IMG/VR virus record: IMGVR_UViG_3300031972_000354
Coordinates: 1 to 27,884 of that record
Source: a virus
Reading direction: 5' to 3' (one strand)
DNA length: 27,884 nt
In this document: one piece after another, positions 27,747 through 27,884 of the stretch
Numbering within the stretch: the first letter of the stretch is position 1
How the letters are laid out: every line of letters begins with the position of its first letter
Made by a program: the position numbers and the translations under genes
The notes under the pieces: model-generated
What the model was told of the DNA's origin: nothing
Database searches by the model: none
What the model saw: only the letters and a program-made list of their open reading frames with translations

Positions 27747-27884
27747 TGCAAATACCTTTTGGAGAATGGCTACCTGATCAACCAGCACATGGTATGAAAG
27801 GTGCTAACGTAGCAACTAATGTTTATCATGCTTTGGGATCTTACAAAAGATTTCCATCATTAGTATCATATTCAGGTACATCAA
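27746..27884 (+). CDS. Tail-associated virion protein, N-terminal fragment
   Basis: Only the first 46 residues are in the window. The start MQIPFGEWLPDQPAHGMKG, then AxNVYHALGSYKRFPSLVSYSG, is the common beginning of a family of long tail or stopper-type proteins in podovirus-like phages ('PFGEWLPDQP...NPG'). The rest lies beyond the right edge. The start overlaps the previous stop (TAATG). Confidence 0.7.
   Translation, partial: MQIPFGEWLPDQPAHGMKGANVATNVYHALGSYKRFPSLVSYSGTS

Overview
The window is a stretch of an AT-rich, tailed double-stranded DNA phage genome. It shows a marine-phage gene set: tightly packed genes, mostly with 1-4 base stop/start overlaps, and a structural module of TerS, TerL, a P22-like portal, a scaffold and a SU10/DUF5309-type capsid protein. 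A cassette of tiny Lys/Arg-rich proteins of a kind common in marine podovirus-like phages lies just upstream of it. Strong AT bias, tiny genes and a DUF6456-like protein (a family I know from Alphaproteobacteria) suggest a marine alphaproteobacterial host, possibly SAR11. That host is inference. No integrase, tRNA, CRISPR array or insertion sequence was seen.

Layout. (1) Positions 1-7523, rightward late genes: the end of a large virion-associated protein, a coiled-coil membrane protein, a metallophosphoesterase, a P5-like muralytic protein, a holin candidate, then a cassette with two exported proteins (212 and 488 residues) and two one-pass membrane proteins. (2) Positions 7517-10179, leftward: DUF3310, four small unknown genes, a rho-independent terminator, an SSB-like protein with an acidic DDAPF tail, and a PD-(D/E)XK exonuclease. 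(3) Positions 10192-11908, a short rightward island: a possible HTH protein, a DUF6456-like protein, an HNH nuclease and two unknowns. (4) Positions 12099-17730, a leftward early-type operon of about 22 small genes, nearly all unrecognised. It includes an XRE-type HTH regulator and a zinc-ribbon microprotein, and it begins with two tiny membrane proteins. (5) Positions 17731-18121, a divergent control region with a long inverted repeat, tandem repeats, promoter-like hexamers and a structured leader. (6) Positions 18122-27884, the rightward structural operon: small basic proteins, TerS, TerL, portal, an 86-residue protein, scaffold, capsid protein, terminator, two possible decoration proteins, an adaptor-like protein and the start of a tail gene.

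How it fits together. Early transcription probably runs left from the region near 17.9 kb, and packaging and head genes run right from the same region. The rightward structural genes leaving the window at its right end and entering at its left end probably belong to one late transcription unit, if the genome is circular or circularly permuted. No DNA polymerase, helicase, primase or RNA polymerase is visible. If the missing part holds only tail genes, the phage relies on host replication and transcription with its own SSB and nucleases.

Many of the short genes (34-57 residues) rest on clear Shine-Dalgarno sites plus ATGA or TAATG overlaps with neighbours. Most have no function I can name.
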